Shown here piece by piece: positions 33,101-41,762 of a DNA stretch of 64,000 bases. Under the pieces are notes generated by a model, which ran no database searches, had not been told where the DNA came from, and saw only the letters and a program-made list of their open reading frames with translations. The stretch lies in the NCBI GenBank assembly GCA_013334865.1, contig JAAXWS010000005.1, forward strand, positions 1 to 64,000. Reading direction: 5' to 3'. Positions within the stretch are counted from its first letter, which is position 1, and every line of letters begins with the position of its first letter. Position numbers and translations under genes: made by a program. The stretch is from Chlorobiaceae bacterium. GTDB lineage: Bacteria; Bacteroidota; Chlorobiia; Chlorobiales; Chlorobiaceae.

Positions 33101-34669
33101 GGCAAGGTCTGGGACGAGGCGCTGAAGAAGGGAAAGAAGCACGGGTTCCGTAACGCCCAGGTCAGCGTGATCGCGCCCACCGGCACCATCGGCTTGGTCA
33201 TGGACTGCGACACCACCGGCATCGAGCCGGAATTCGCCATTGTCAAGTTCAAGAAGCTTGCCGGCGGCGGCTACTTCAAGATCGTCAACCAGTCGGTGCA
33301 CAAGGCGCTCGGCCGCCTCGGCTACACCGACCTGCAGATCGAGGAGATCGAAAAGTACTGCAAGGGGCAGGGGACCCTCAGGGGATGCCCCGGCATCAAC
33401 CAGCAGTGGCTCAAGAGCCGGGGCTTCACCGACGACAAGATCGAGGTGGTCGAGAAGCAGCTTGAAGGGGTGTTCGACATCCGCTTCGCTTTCAACAAGT
33501 GGATCGTCGGCGAGGAGTTCTGCCACTCCCTCGGCTTCAGCGAGGCTGAGCTGAACGATCCGTCGTTCGACATGCTGATCGCCCTTGGCGCCACGCCGGA
33601 AGATGTCGACGCCGCCAACGACTACGTCTGCGGCACCATGACCATCGAAGGCGCGCCGCACCTCAAGGATGAGCACCTGCCGGTGTTCGACTGCGCCAGT
33701 ACCTGCGGCAAGAAGGGACGCCGCTACATCAACCATATGGCCCACGTGCACATGATGTCCGCCGTACAGCCCTTCATCTCCGGCGCCATCTCCAAGACGG
33801 TCAACATGCCCGGCAGCGCTACCACCGCCGAGATCGGCGAGGTCTACATGTCGGCATGGCAGCACATGGTCAAGGCCATCACCATCTACCGCGACGGCTC
33901 CAAGCTTTCGCAGCCGCTGAACATCTCCAACGTCTCTCCGCTCGACGAGGTGATCATGCTCGGCAACGAGGAGGACCTCGACGAGACCAAGGGACCGAAA
34001 GAGGTGCAGGAACGCATCATCGAACGCGTCTACCACCGCTCGGAGCGCCGCGTCCTGCCCAAGCGCCGCAAGGGGTACATCCGTGAAGCCTATGTTGGCG
34101 GCCACAAGGTGTTCCTCAGGACCGGCGAGTACGAAGACGGTTCGCTGGGCGAGATCTTCATCGACATGTACAAGGAGGGCGCGTCGTTCAAGGGCCTCCT
34201 CAACTGCTTCGCCGTGCTCGCCTCAAAGGCGCTGCAGTACGGCATGCCGCTCGAGGAGCTGGTCGACAGCTTCACCTTCACCCGCTTCGAGCCTGCTGGC
34301 GCGGTGCAGGGGCACAACGCCATCAAGAACTCCACGTCGATCCTCGATTACGTGTTCCGCTCCATCGGCTACGACTACCTCGGCCGCAAGGACTTCGTCC
34401 ACGTCAAGGCCGTCGACGAGGTGCCGGAAGTTGTCTCAAAGAACGGCAACGGGAAGCACGCGGCTTCGGCTCACGAACCGGAGCTTGCCGTGCACGCCAT
34501 GGCCGCCCAGGCCGACGAACAGCACGCGGCCCTCCAGAACCAGGTCGCCCAGGCGAGGGTTCAGGGCTACACCGGCGAGCAGTGCGAGAACTGCGGCTCG
34601 ATGAGGGTCAAGCAGAACGGCACCTGCAAGGTCTGCGACGACTGCGGCATGACCACCGGCTGCTCCTGA
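30110..34669 (+). CDS. nrdJ: adenosylcobalamin-dependent (class II) ribonucleotide reductase with intein
   Basis: This 1519-aa precursor contains a 370-aa intein; the spliced enzyme would be 1149 aa. It reduces ribonucleotides to deoxyribonucleotides with a B12-generated thiyl radical. Visible are the first redox cysteine (HACFIQSVNDD), the FGSGSGTNYSNLRG loop, the radical cysteine in NP|CSEYMFLDDTACNLASLNL with its partner cysteine, and VSVIAPTGTIGLVMDCD. The C-terminal zinc-ribbon-like tail (CENCGS, CKVCDDCGMTTGCS) probably relays electrons. GGAG precedes ATG 30110 in a 267-bp leader where I see no riboswitch. No other nrd gene is nearby. Confidence 0.95.
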   Translation: MKISRLFTTPGQNVYDRFEYTHRTSVLRNPDGSKVFEMNDVEVPVSWSQVASDILAQKYFRKTGVPQFDENGKPMLDAEGRPVTGSENSIKQVAHRMVGCWRAWGEQYGYFDTPEDAQAFYDEVAYMLLAQMAAPNSPQWFNTGLKFAYGIDGPAQGHFYVDQKTGEMRESEDAYSRPQAHACFIQSVNDDLVNEGGIFDLAIREARVFKFGSGSGTNYSNLRGSGEKLSGGGSSSGLMSFLKIFDSAAGAIKSGGTTRRAAKMVIIDIDHPDVEKFIEWKAKEEDKVASMVTGSKICSRFLKAIVAEALVSGTDRQENPGLDKLIRNALHRGVPMSYILRVLALVEQGYTSLDFDEYDTHYESEAYQTVGGQNSNNSVRVTNAFMKAVQNDEMWVLRERTTGKDSRAVRARDLWEKIAMSAWKCADPGLQFDTTINDWHTCPKSGRINASNPCVTADTLVATDRGLERIGDLVGQSRGIKSIDGKLHWVEKIFPTGTKPVYELRTKSGYRLKLTGDHPVFTENRGDVKACELSKDDVVRLVGAEFGKESTGSADMAQLVGLLVGDGCIASTGNSTAAGEPRRVAFLTVDKAEREIAGWANTLINDMRPELGEHNKPGSVTETVTTARVAVGRPRILRQLETFAVLDKGSENKAFTDAVFRLVRPEQAALLRGLFTADGTVANYGDKSQYVALDSTSLELLRTVQLMLLNFGIKSKIYENRRAGELVSLLPDGNGGTKEYPVMQMHSLRISRSSRVLFEEQIGFMPESRKSEELARLNRTVGVYRDSLVDTVASLACIGQEPVFDLTEPETSHFIANGIGVHNCSEYMFLDDTACNLASLNLAHFLNEESGKIRIAELLHASNLWTIVLEISVLMAHFPSQDIARLSYEFRTLGLGFANMGRLLMVLGIPYDSPRALAIAGAISALMTGQAYVTSADMARDLGSFARYRENADDMLRVIRNHQRAARNASEEEYEGLSVNPRGIDSEYCPKELFEAAGKVWDEALKKGKKHGFRNAQVSVIAPTGTIGLVMDCDTTGIEPEFAIVKFKKLAGGGYFKIVNQSVHKALGRLGYTDLQIEEIEKYCKGQGTLRGCPGINQQWLKSRGFTDDKIEVVEKQLEGVFDIRFAFNKWIVGEEFCHSLGFSEAELNDPSFDMLIALGATPEDVDAANDYVCGTMTIEGAPHLKDEHLPVFDCASTCGKKGRRYINHMAHVHMMSAVQPFISGAISKTVNMPGSATTAEIGEVYMSAWQHMVKAITIYRDGSKLSQPLNISNVSPLDEVIMLGNEEDLDETKGPKEVQERIIERVYHRSERRVLPKRRKGYIREAYVGGHKVFLRTGEYEDGSLGEIFIDMYKEGASFKGLLNCFAVLASKALQYGMPLEELVDSFTFTRFEPAGAVQGHNAIKNSTSILDYVFRSIGYDYLGRKDFVHVKAVDEVPEVVSKNGNGKHAASAHEPELAVHAMAAQADEQHAALQNQVAQARVQGYTGEQCENCGSMRVKQNGTCKVCDDCGMTTGCS
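31469..32578 (+). mobile_element. intein with LAGLIDADG homing endonuclease inside nrdJ
   Basis: Residues 454-823 begin with CVTADTLVATDRGLERIGDL (block A, Cys1), contain block B TGDHPVF and end with HFIANGIGVHN followed by extein Cys+1. Two dodecapeptide motifs, LVGLLVGDGC and LLRGLFTADG, mark a LAGLIDADG endonuclease. All splicing residues (Cys1, TxxH, terminal His-Asn, Cys+1) are present, so splicing should work. Confidence 0.95.
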
Positions 34670-34710
34670 ACAGAAGGACACAAAGGACAGCAGGGACCGT
34701 AAGGACCAAG

Positions 34711-34780
34711 AAAAGGGGACGACATTCATTCCTTACACTTCTGAGCCTGAAAGTGTAAGGAATGAATGTCGTCCCCTTTT
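34711..34780. repeat. palindromic GGGGACGACATTCATT element between convergent genes
   Basis: Perfect 30-bp arms (34711-34740 and 34751-34780) enclose a 10-base loop, with A4 and T4-6 at the ends. The element separates the end of nrdJ from the end of the ftsE-like gene and should act as a bidirectional terminator. It is the same family as 25354-25430. Confidence 0.85.
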
Positions 34781-34789
34781 TTGTGCTTT

Positions 34790-35521
34790 TTAGTCTTGGG
34801 CGGAAGCTGTTTGCGGCTGTTCAGCGGGGATGGTGACGGGGCGCCAGCCGGTGGCGCAGGCCTGGATGCTGGTTTCGATGAGGTTCTGGTCAGAGATCAG
34901 GAGGGTTTTCGACGGGTAGTGGCGCACGAGTTCGTAGTCGTGGGTGCCGATGACGACCGTGATCCCCCTGGCGTTGATCTTCTTGAGGTATTCGAGCACT
35001 TCGATCGATGAGTCGGGGTCGAGGTTGCCGGTGGGTTCGTCGGCGAGGATCGCAACCGGTTCGCTGACCAGGGCCCGGGCGATGGCGACACGCTGCTGCT
35101 CGCCGCCCGAGAGGTTCTTGGGCATCTCCCTGGCTGCGTGCTCGAGGCCGACTTCGCGCAGGGCGGTCATGACCTTGTCCCTGACGAGGGAGTCCTTCGT
35201 GCCGGTGACCTTGAGCACGAACGCGAGGTTGTCGTAGACGTTCCGGTCCTCGAGCAGCCTGAACTCCTGGAACACGATGCCGAGCTTTCGGCGCAGGTGC
35301 GCGATTTGCCGCTTCTTGATGGTTTTCGAGCTGAAGCCGCCAATACAGACCTCGCCTTTTACCGGTTTTATCTCCATGTAGAGCGATTTGAGCAGGGTGG
35401 TCTTGCCGCTGCCGCTCCTGCCGACGACGTAGACCAGTTCGCCGGGCTGGATGTTGAGGTTCAGGTTCCTGAATATGGGTTTTCTGCCGATTTCGATGTC
35501 GGCATTCACGAATGAGATCAT
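34790..35521 (-). CDS. ftsE: FtsE-like ABC ATP-binding protein
   Basis: The 243-aa ATPase is of the FtsE/LolD type with [63 protein letters not shown] and [17 protein letters not shown] is the characteristic FtsE Q-loop region. FtsE pairs with FtsX to control peptidoglycan hydrolases at the division site; no ftsX lies in the window. Its ATG overlaps the pdxA stop by ATGA. Confidence 0.8.
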   Translation of the reverse strand: MISFVNADIEIGRKPIFRNLNLNIQPGELVYVVGRSGSGKTTLLKSLYMEIKPVKGEVCIGGFSSKTIKKRQIAHLRRKLGIVFQEFRLLEDRNVYDNLAFVLKVTGTKDSLVRDKVMTALREVGLEHAAREMPKNLSGGEQQRVAIARALVSEPVAILADEPTGNLDPDSSIEVLEYLKKINARGITVVIGTHDYELVRHYPSKTLLISDQNLIETSIQACATGWRPVTIPAEQPQTASAQD

Positions 35522-36531
35522 GGCTGTGGTCGAGGTGTTGACGTTCTGTTTCTTGCGATGTGGGCGGCGAGCAGGGCCGCTTCGTAAAAGCTGCGTTCGG
35601 ACGCCGTTCCCCTGCCGGCCTGGTCGAACCCTGTGCCGTGGTCGGGCGAGGTCCGGACGATGGGCAGGCCGAGGGTGACGTTGACCCCGGTGTCGAAGGC
35701 GAGCACCTTGAAGGGGAGCAGGCCCTGGTCGTGGTACATGGCGACCACGAGGTCGTACTCACGCTGGCGCCTCGAGCCGAAGAATCCGTCGGCGGGGAAG
35801 GGGCCGCCGATGTTGAGCGACCCCGCGAGCCGTTCGATGCAGGGACGGATGACCGATGCCTCCTCGTCCCCCATGACGCCGCCGTCGGAGGCGTGCGGGT
35901 TCAGGCCGAGCGCGGCGATGGATGGACGTTCGAGCCGGAAGTCCTGACGCATCCATCCGGCGAGCGAACGGAAGTAGCCGTCCATATCCATCGACCTGAC
36001 GAGTCCGGGCACGGCCGAGAGCGGCACATGGATGGTGGCGAGCGCGACCTTCAGGCCGGAGACGGGATCGACGAAGAGCATGACCGGCGACGGCACGCCG
36101 AAGAGGTCGGCGAGGAAGTCGGTGTGCCCGGTATTGCTGAAGCCGGCGATGGCCACCGCCTCCTTGTGGATCGGTGCGGTGACAAGGGCTTCGCAGAGCC
36201 CGTCGCGGCAGAGCCCCGCTGCAGTTTCGAGCGCTTTCATCGCGATGCATCCGGCCGTTTTCGATACGGTGCCGGGCTCGATCGTTTCGGGCTCCTCGAC
36301 GCTGAGCACCGGCAGCACGCCGGGATCCGACGAGATGCGGGCTATGGCGTCGACCGACGGGACCGGTTCGATCCTGACCGGCAGCCCGAGAAGGTCGCGG
36401 TAGTGCTCGAAGGCCCTGACCGAACCCGCGGCGACGGGGACGAGCCCCTTCCGCTGCAGCCCCTGGAGGCTTTTGAGCACGATCTCCGGCCCGATGCCGT
36501 GGATGTCTCCGGTCGAAACGGCTACCCTCAT
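35518..36531 (-). CDS. pdxA: 4-hydroxythreonine-4-phosphate dehydrogenase
   Basis: This 337-aa enzyme of the DXP-dependent vitamin B6 pathway oxidises 4-phosphohydroxy-threonine. Visible motifs are STGDIHGIGPEIVLKSL, the zinc-site histidines in GHTDFLADLFG and MYHDQGLLPFKVL, and LGLPIVRTSPDHGTGFDQAG at the C-terminus. It starts one base after the DUF4293 gene ends and is coupled to the ftsE-like gene downstream. Confidence 0.93.
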   Translation of the reverse strand: MRVAVSTGDIHGIGPEIVLKSLQGLQRKGLVPVAAGSVRAFEHYRDLLGLPVRIEPVPSVDAIARISSDPGVLPVLSVEEPETIEPGTVSKTAGCIAMKALETAAGLCRDGLCEALVTAPIHKEAVAIAGFSNTGHTDFLADLFGVPSPVMLFVDPVSGLKVALATIHVPLSAVPGLVRSMDMDGYFRSLAGWMRQDFRLERPSIAALGLNPHASDGGVMGDEEASVIRPCIERLAGSLNIGGPFPADGFFGSRRQREYDLVVAMYHDQGLLPFKVLAFDTGVNVTLGLPIVRTSPDHGTGFDQAGRGTASERSFYEAALLAAHIARNRTSTPRPQP

Positions 36532-36532
36532 C

Positions 36533-36997
36533 TCAGAGCCTCTTGTATGCGGTGGCGATCTTCTCGTCCTTCTTGATGCCGAGCGTGGCGAGCCAGAAGA
36601 GTACCGGTTCAGGCAGGATCATGAACATGCCGCCGCCTGGAATGAAGGTCACCTGGGTGGCCGAGGTTTCGAGATACTGCTTGAGGAAGTGCCCGCCGGC
36701 GAGGCCGGAGACAAGGTCGCCGGCGAAAAGGATGAAGCAGGCGAGGATCAGCTTCTGCTGGAGCTTGCGGTTCCTGAACTGGAAGATGGCCGCCAGGGAG
36801 GCGATACCGGTCAGGGGCGAAAAGATGCCGCCGGCGATGCTGCCCGCAGAGACGACGATTCCCGCGCCCTGTACGTCCATGAAGTCGCCGAAAAGCACGA
36901 TGTGGCCAGCCGTGAAGGTCCAGAAGGGCATGGCCATGCTGCCGAAGGCGAGCAGGGCGGCGAGGAAAAGGTAGAGGCTTTGGATTCTCGAAAGCAT
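36533..36997 (-). CDS. DUF4293-type four-helix membrane protein
   Basis: The 154-aa product begins MLSRIQSLYLFLAALLAFGS, the hallmark start of DUF4293 proteins of Bacteroidetes/Chlorobi, and has four hydrophobic segments. The function is unknown. I chose ATG 36997 because the family begins with this segment; the frame extends 16 codons further upstream. It lies between kdtA and pdxA in a same-strand run. Confidence 0.75.
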   Translation of the reverse strand: MLSRIQSLYLFLAALLAFGSMAMPFWTFTAGHIVLFGDFMDVQGAGIVVSAGSIAGGIFSPLTGIASLAAIFQFRNRKLQQKLILACFILFAGDLVSGLAGGHFLKQYLETSATQVTFIPGGGMFMILPEPVLFWLATLGIKKDEKIATAYKRL

Positions 36998-37072
36998 GGT
37001 CGTTTGCAGTTTAAATGTGCGGCGGTTTCGGATGAATATACGCAAAATGGATGTTTAGGTGCCAGCTGGCAC

Positions 37073-38350
37073 CTAATGGCACATCCTTTCGATGGCTTCC
37101 GACACGGTGCGGGTGGCGCCGAGACGCGACTGCACGTAGGCGCCGGCGCGCGCTCCGGCCTCGTGCATGTGCGCCGGGTCGCCGGCAAGGCGCGAGAGCG
37201 CCTGGCGAAGGTCGGCCTCGCCGGTGATGACCGTCGCCCCTCCTGCCTCTACCAGCTCCCCGGCTTCGGGGGATTTCCGGTGGTTCGGGCCGAAGAGCAC
37301 CGGTATGCCGTGTACGGCCGGCTCGATCGTGTTGTGCACGTTGACGCCGAAGGCTCCTCCGACATAGGCCATCGAGGCGATCGCATAGAGTTCTGCAAGG
37401 TAGCCGGTCTGGTCGACGACGAGCACCTGCGTCTTCGGGTCGAAGCGGTCGTCGATCGACGAGATCGTCACGGCATCCAGACCGCGTTGCCGGAGGTCGA
37501 GCAGGATGCGGTCGATGTTCGGCCGGTCGACCTTGTGCGGCACCAGCACGAGGCTGACCCTCTCCCGGAGCGGCAGCCATGCCGGGAGCAGCGCCGCCTC
37601 GTCCGGTTCCCAGGTGCTCCCGGCGACCAGCACCGTCCTGCCCCGGAAGAGCGGTTTCATGCGTGCGGCCCGTTCGTCGCTGTTGCGCCGGCGTTCGTCG
37701 ACCTGGTCGAAGCGGGGATCGCCGGCCTGCACCACATTCCTGCAGCCGAAGGTGGTTTCGAACGCTTCGCGGTCACGGCTGCCGACGGTGAAGATGGCGT
37801 CGAACAGGGCGAAAAGGTCCCGGTAGAATCCTTTCAGGAGCGGGTGGAAGTAGGTCGACCCGGGCGGGAGCGCCGCCGCGGCCAGCACCAGCTTCGCACC
37901 GCTGTCCCTGATGGCCTCGAGGTGGTTGGGCCAGAAGTCGTAGCGCATCAGCATGAAGATGTCCGGCCTGACGAGCCCCGCCAGCCGCTTCGCATCGGCA
38001 GGGGTGTCGACGGGCAGGTAGAAGACGGCCGAAGCGTCGGCGAACTCCTTGCGCGCCTCGTAACCCGAGTCGGAGAGGAACGAGACCACGACGTCGAGCC
38101 CCGGCACCCGGCGCTTCAGTTCGGCGATGACCGGACGTGCCTGCTCGAACTCGCCGACAGAGGATGCGTGCACCCACAGGCGGCAGGCCGGCTTCGGGAC
38201 TGCGCCCAGCTTCCGCCCGATATCGTCGAAGAGGCCGCGGCGAAGCTCGCGGAATTTCCTGAGCGACGCGATACGGGGTGAGAGCAGCCGCAATACTCCT
38301 GGTATGAGCGGAGAGATGGTCCTGTATGCGGTGATGAGGGCTCCGGACAT
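37073..38350 (-). CDS. waaA: 3-deoxy-D-manno-octulosonic acid transferase
   Basis: This 425-aa GT30 enzyme transfers Kdo to the lipid A precursor at the inner membrane. It has an N-terminal anchor region, the family motif WVHASSVGEFEQARPVI with the catalytic-base Glu, DFWPNHLEAIRDSGAKLVLA, LVPHKVDRPNIDRIL and GGAFGVNVHNTIEPAVHGIP. The length is normal. It is the most upstream gene of the waaA-DUF4293-pdxA-ftsE run. Confidence 0.92.
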   Translation of the reverse strand: MSGALITAYRTISPLIPGVLRLLSPRIASLRKFRELRRGLFDDIGRKLGAVPKPACRLWVHASSVGEFEQARPVIAELKRRVPGLDVVVSFLSDSGYEARKEFADASAVFYLPVDTPADAKRLAGLVRPDIFMLMRYDFWPNHLEAIRDSGAKLVLAAAALPPGSTYFHPLLKGFYRDLFALFDAIFTVGSRDREAFETTFGCRNVVQAGDPRFDQVDERRRNSDERAARMKPLFRGRTVLVAGSTWEPDEAALLPAWLPLRERVSLVLVPHKVDRPNIDRILLDLRQRGLDAVTISSIDDRFDPKTQVLVVDQTGYLAELYAIASMAYVGGAFGVNVHNTIEPAVHGIPVLFGPNHRKSPEAGELVEAGGATVITGEADLRQALSRLAGDPAHMHEAGARAGAYVQSRLGATRTVSEAIERMCH

Positions 38351-38453
38351 GTCGGGTCAGCGTGCGTGAAGGTTGCGTGCAGGGAGTGGCGCGGAACTCT
38401 TGCCGCTCCCGAGACGGTAAGGTAAGAAAAAAGGTTAGCAGGAGAAACCGCCA

Positions 38454-38855
38454 GTGCCTTTCCGACTGATCGAACATACCGCCGACCTCTGCTTCGAGGT
38501 CACCGCGGGCAGCTTCGGGGAGCTGCTCGAAGAGTCCATGCGGGCGATGACGGGGTGGACCGGCCCGGTCTGGGGGACGGCTGTGGTCGAATGCCGCTTT
38601 TCGGTCGAGTCGCCCGGCCGGGCGGTGCTGCTTGTCGACCTGCTCAACGAGGCGCTCACCCTGTCGCAGATCCACCGTGAGGCGTACGAAAGGATCGAGT
38701 TCCGGTGCCTTGAGGAGCGCCGGGCCGAAGGGCGTTTCATCGGACGCTCCATCACCGGCGCGCGTGACGAGATCAAGGCGGTCACGTACCACGGCGCGAA
38801 GGTCGAACGGCAACCCGACGGCACGTGGCTGGCCACCATCCTGATGGATATCTGA
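38454..38855 (+). CDS. archease, RtcB cofactor
   Basis: The 133-aa protein starts at GTG 38454 with AGGAG upstream. It shows the archease pattern: FRLIEHTADLCFEV at the start, LLVDLLNEALTLSQ in the middle, and IKAVTYHGAKVE before a C-terminal ILMDI with the metal-binding aspartate. Archease promotes guanylation and multiple turnover of the RNA ligase RtcB. An rtcB gene lies 5.5 kb downstream on the same strand. The next gene starts one base after its stop. Confidence 0.92.
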   Translation: MPFRLIEHTADLCFEVTAGSFGELLEESMRAMTGWTGPVWGTAVVECRFSVESPGRAVLLVDLLNEALTLSQIHREAYERIEFRCLEERRAEGRFIGRSITGARDEIKAVTYHGAKVERQPDGTWLATILMDI

Positions 38856-38856
38856 T

Positions 38857-39408
38857 ATGGGCCGCACACGGGTCTTTGTGGGGTTGCCGGCAGGCAGGTC
38901 GCTCCAGGATGAGGTGGCCGGCTTCAGGCGTTCGCATGGGGCGCTGAAGGTACGCTGGACCAGACCTGTGAACCTGCACGTCACGATGGTGGCGCCGTGG
39001 GCGCTGCTTGAACCGGCGCCGGTGTGCAGGGCCCTTGAGGGATTCGCTTCGACGATGGCTGCGGTACCGGTGCGTTTCGATGCGGTATCGGCCGGGCCCG
39101 ACCCCCATCGTCCGAGGCTCCTCTGGGCGACGGGCACGGCTCCAGAATCGATCTGCACGCTCGCCGCCAGGCTGAACGCTGCGCTGGGCGACGGCAGGGA
39201 ATCATCGCGCGGCTTCCTGCTTCACCTGACGATCGCACGGCTTCACCGGCAGGATGCCTGTTCAGGTGCCGTCATGAAGCTCCGTGAGACGGTCTGCTGG
39301 GAGGCCCTCTTCGACACGATCTGCCTCTACGAGTCGATCCTGAAACCAACCGGTGCCGAGTACCGCGAGCTCTGCCGCTTCCCGCTCCTGGATCCCTTTA
39401 AAAAATAA
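38857..39408 (+). CDS. thpR: RNA 2',3'-cyclic phosphodiesterase (2H family, ThpR/LigT)
   Basis: This 183-aa protein of the 2H phosphoesterase fold has both catalytic motifs, LHVTMV (HxT) at residues about 43-48 and LHLTIA (HxT) at about 123-128. It also has the family start RVFVGLPAG. It opens 2',3'-cyclic phosphates on RNA ends. It starts one base after archease, so RNA end-healing and RtcB activation are probably coexpressed. Confidence 0.9.
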   Translation: MGRTRVFVGLPAGRSLQDEVAGFRRSHGALKVRWTRPVNLHVTMVAPWALLEPAPVCRALEGFASTMAAVPVRFDAVSAGPDPHRPRLLWATGTAPESICTLAARLNAALGDGRESSRGFLLHLTIARLHRQDACSGAVMKLRETVCWEALFDTICLYESILKPTGAEYRELCRFPLLDPFKK

Positions 39409-39674
39409 ATTCGTCTTTGGCCGGAGAAAATCGTACTATGGAGTCGATTTTACGTGTGTGGTGAATATGCCAAGAAAGAACGCGGAAGACGCGAGGCCCC
39501 CGGGCCAAGGTTTTTTCCGCTGATTGTGACGGTTCGACGGCGGGCCAGCTCCTGCCTGACGACGGATGTGCCGGTTGACGGCAACCCTTCTGCCTGCTTC
39601 TTCTTTCCTGCATTGCTGCCACTTCGCCTCGCATGAGGCATTTTTTATCAATGACCAGGAAGGAACATACCATC

Positions 39675-41573
39675 ATGGACGAACAGCTTACTTTTCGCAG
39701 CCTCGAGCTTGCCGAACCCATCCTCAGCGCCCTCGCCGACGTGGGATACGAAACCCCGACCCCCATCCAGGCGCAGACCATCCCGCTGATTCTCGAAGGT
39801 CGCGACGTGCTGGGCCAGGCGCAGACCGGCACCGGCAAGACCGCGGCGTTCGCGCTGCCGGTGCTGTCGAACCTCGACCTGTCGCGCACCGAGACGCAGG
39901 CCCTCGTGCTGGCCCCGACCAGGGAGCTGGCCATCCAGGTTGCCGAGGCTTTCCACAGCTATGCAGACCACCTTCCGGGCTTCCATGTGCTGCCGATCTA
40001 CGGCGGCCAGGACTACGGCGTGCAGCTTCGCAGCCTGAAGCGCGGCGTGCATGTGGTGGTCGGCACCCCCGGCAGGGTCATGGACCACATGCGCCGCGGT
40101 TCGCTGAACCTCGAGAACCTGCAGTGCCTGGTGCTCGACGAGGCCGACGAGATGCTCCGTATGGGCTTCATCGACGACGTCGAGTGGATCCTGGACCAGA
40201 CCCCTTCGGAGCGCCAGGTCGCGCTCTTCTCGGCCACGATGCCGGCGCCGATCCTGCGAATCGCCCGCAAGTACCTGAAGGATCCGGAAGAGGTTACCAT
40301 CAAGTCGAAGACCACCACGGTCGAGACCATCCGCCAGCGCTACTGGCTGGTTGGCGGGCACCACAAGCTCGACGCCCTGACGCGCATCCTCGAGGCCGAA
40401 CCGATTGACGGCATGATCATCTTCGTCCGCACCAAGACCGAGACCCTCAACCTGGCTGAAAAGCTCCAGGCAAGGGGATTCGCGGCGGCGGCCCTGAACG
40501 GCGACATGGCGCAGCAGCAGCGCGAGCGCACCATCGAGCAGCTCAAGGACGGCACCCTGAACATCGTCATCGCTACGGACGTGGCGGCCAGGGGACTCGA
40601 TGTCGAGCGCATCAGCCACGTCATCAACTACGACATCCCGACCGACACGGAGTCCTACGTGCACCGCATCGGCAGGACCGGCCGCGCCGGCCGCAGCGGC
40701 GAAGCGATCCTCTTCGTCTCGCCGAGGGAGCGCGGCATGCTCTATTCGATCGAGCGGGCCACCCGCAAGCGCATCGACCTGATGGAGCTTCCGTCGACCG
40801 AGGTGATCAACGACAAGCGCATCGCCCGCTTCCAGCAGCGAATCACCGATACCATCGCCGCCGAGGACCTGGAGTTCTACACGCACCTGGTCGAGCGCTA
40901 CTGCGAGGAGCACGAGGTTTCGCCGGTCGAAGCCGCCGCTGCCCTTGCTCGCCTCCTGCAGGGCGACACGCCGTTCCTGCTCTCGGCGAAGCCCGAGCGC
41001 GAGCCCTCCCGCAATGCCGATCGTGACCGCGACCGTGAGCCTCGCCGCGATTCGTTCAGGGAGCGCGACTCGTTCCGCGAACGGGACTCTTCCCGTGAGC
41101 GTGACTCGTTCCGCGAAGAGCGTGAGCCCCGCAAGCAGCGCAAGACCAGCCTGTACGGCGACGAGAAGATGGAGACCTATCGCATCGAGGTCGGCAAGGT
41201 GCACGATGTCAAGCCGGGCAACATCGCCGGTGCGATCATCAACGAGATCGGCCTCGATCCCGAGGCTGTCGGCAAGATCATCATCGGCGACCATTACAGC
41301 ACGGTAGAACTGCCTGCAGGTATGCCGAACGATGTGTTCCAGGAGCTCAAGAAGGTCAGGGTCTGCGGTCAGCAGCTCAGGGTCTCGAAGATGGATGACC
41401 AGCGGAGCGCCTACGGTGACCGCGGCGGTAACCGTGGCGGCGACCGTGGCGGCTACGGCGGCGGCGACCGGGGCAAGAAGAGCTTCGGCAAGTCCGGCGG
41501 CGGGAAGGGCAAGAAGGACGCCCCGTTCTTCACCGGCTTCAACGTCCCGAAGAAGAAGCGGATGAAGGACTGA
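39675..41573 (+). CDS. deaD: DEAD-box ATP-dependent RNA helicase (DeaD/CsdA type)
   Basis: The 632-aa helicase has the Q motif PTPIQAQTIP, Walker A AQTGTGKTAAF, PTRELAIQV, VLDEADEMLRMG, SAT, and VATDVAARGLDVE with HRIGRTGRAGRSGEA. A DbpA-like RNA-binding fold (residues about 505-580) comes next. The linker is rich in RD/RE/SFRERD repeats (about 455-500) and the tail is glycine- and lysine-rich. It remodels structured RNA and ribosome intermediates, often in the cold. I chose ATG 39675 with AGGAAGGA upstream; ATG 39651 is an alternative. Confidence 0.92.
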   Translation: MDEQLTFRSLELAEPILSALADVGYETPTPIQAQTIPLILEGRDVLGQAQTGTGKTAAFALPVLSNLDLSRTETQALVLAPTRELAIQVAEAFHSYADHLPGFHVLPIYGGQDYGVQLRSLKRGVHVVVGTPGRVMDHMRRGSLNLENLQCLVLDEADEMLRMGFIDDVEWILDQTPSERQVALFSATMPAPILRIARKYLKDPEEVTIKSKTTTVETIRQRYWLVGGHHKLDALTRILEAEPIDGMIIFVRTKTETLNLAEKLQARGFAAAALNGDMAQQQRERTIEQLKDGTLNIVIATDVAARGLDVERISHVINYDIPTDTESYVHRIGRTGRAGRSGEAILFVSPRERGMLYSIERATRKRIDLMELPSTEVINDKRIARFQQRITDTIAAEDLEFYTHLVERYCEEHEVSPVEAAAALARLLQGDTPFLLSAKPEREPSRNADRDRDREPRRDSFRERDSFRERDSSRERDSFREEREPRKQRKTSLYGDEKMETYRIEVGKVHDVKPGNIAGAIINEIGLDPEAVGKIIIGDHYSTVELPAGMPNDVFQELKKVRVCGQQLRVSKMDDQRSAYGDRGGNRGGDRGGYGGGDRGKKSFGKSGGGKGKKDAPFFTGFNVPKKKRMKD

Positions 41574-41762
41574 AAGGTCTGAAAAGATCGAAAGGACAGC
41601 AGGGACAGCAGGGACGAAGATGAAGACTCTTCTGCTGGAGTCCCTGATGTCCTTGTTGTCGTTTGAGTCCTTTTCTTCAAATCCCTCACTCCCCCCATAA
41701 CTGTTTTTTGTGTATACTGTTCAGGATGGATTTATGTGAAACGTCATTGAACAGGAGGCTTC

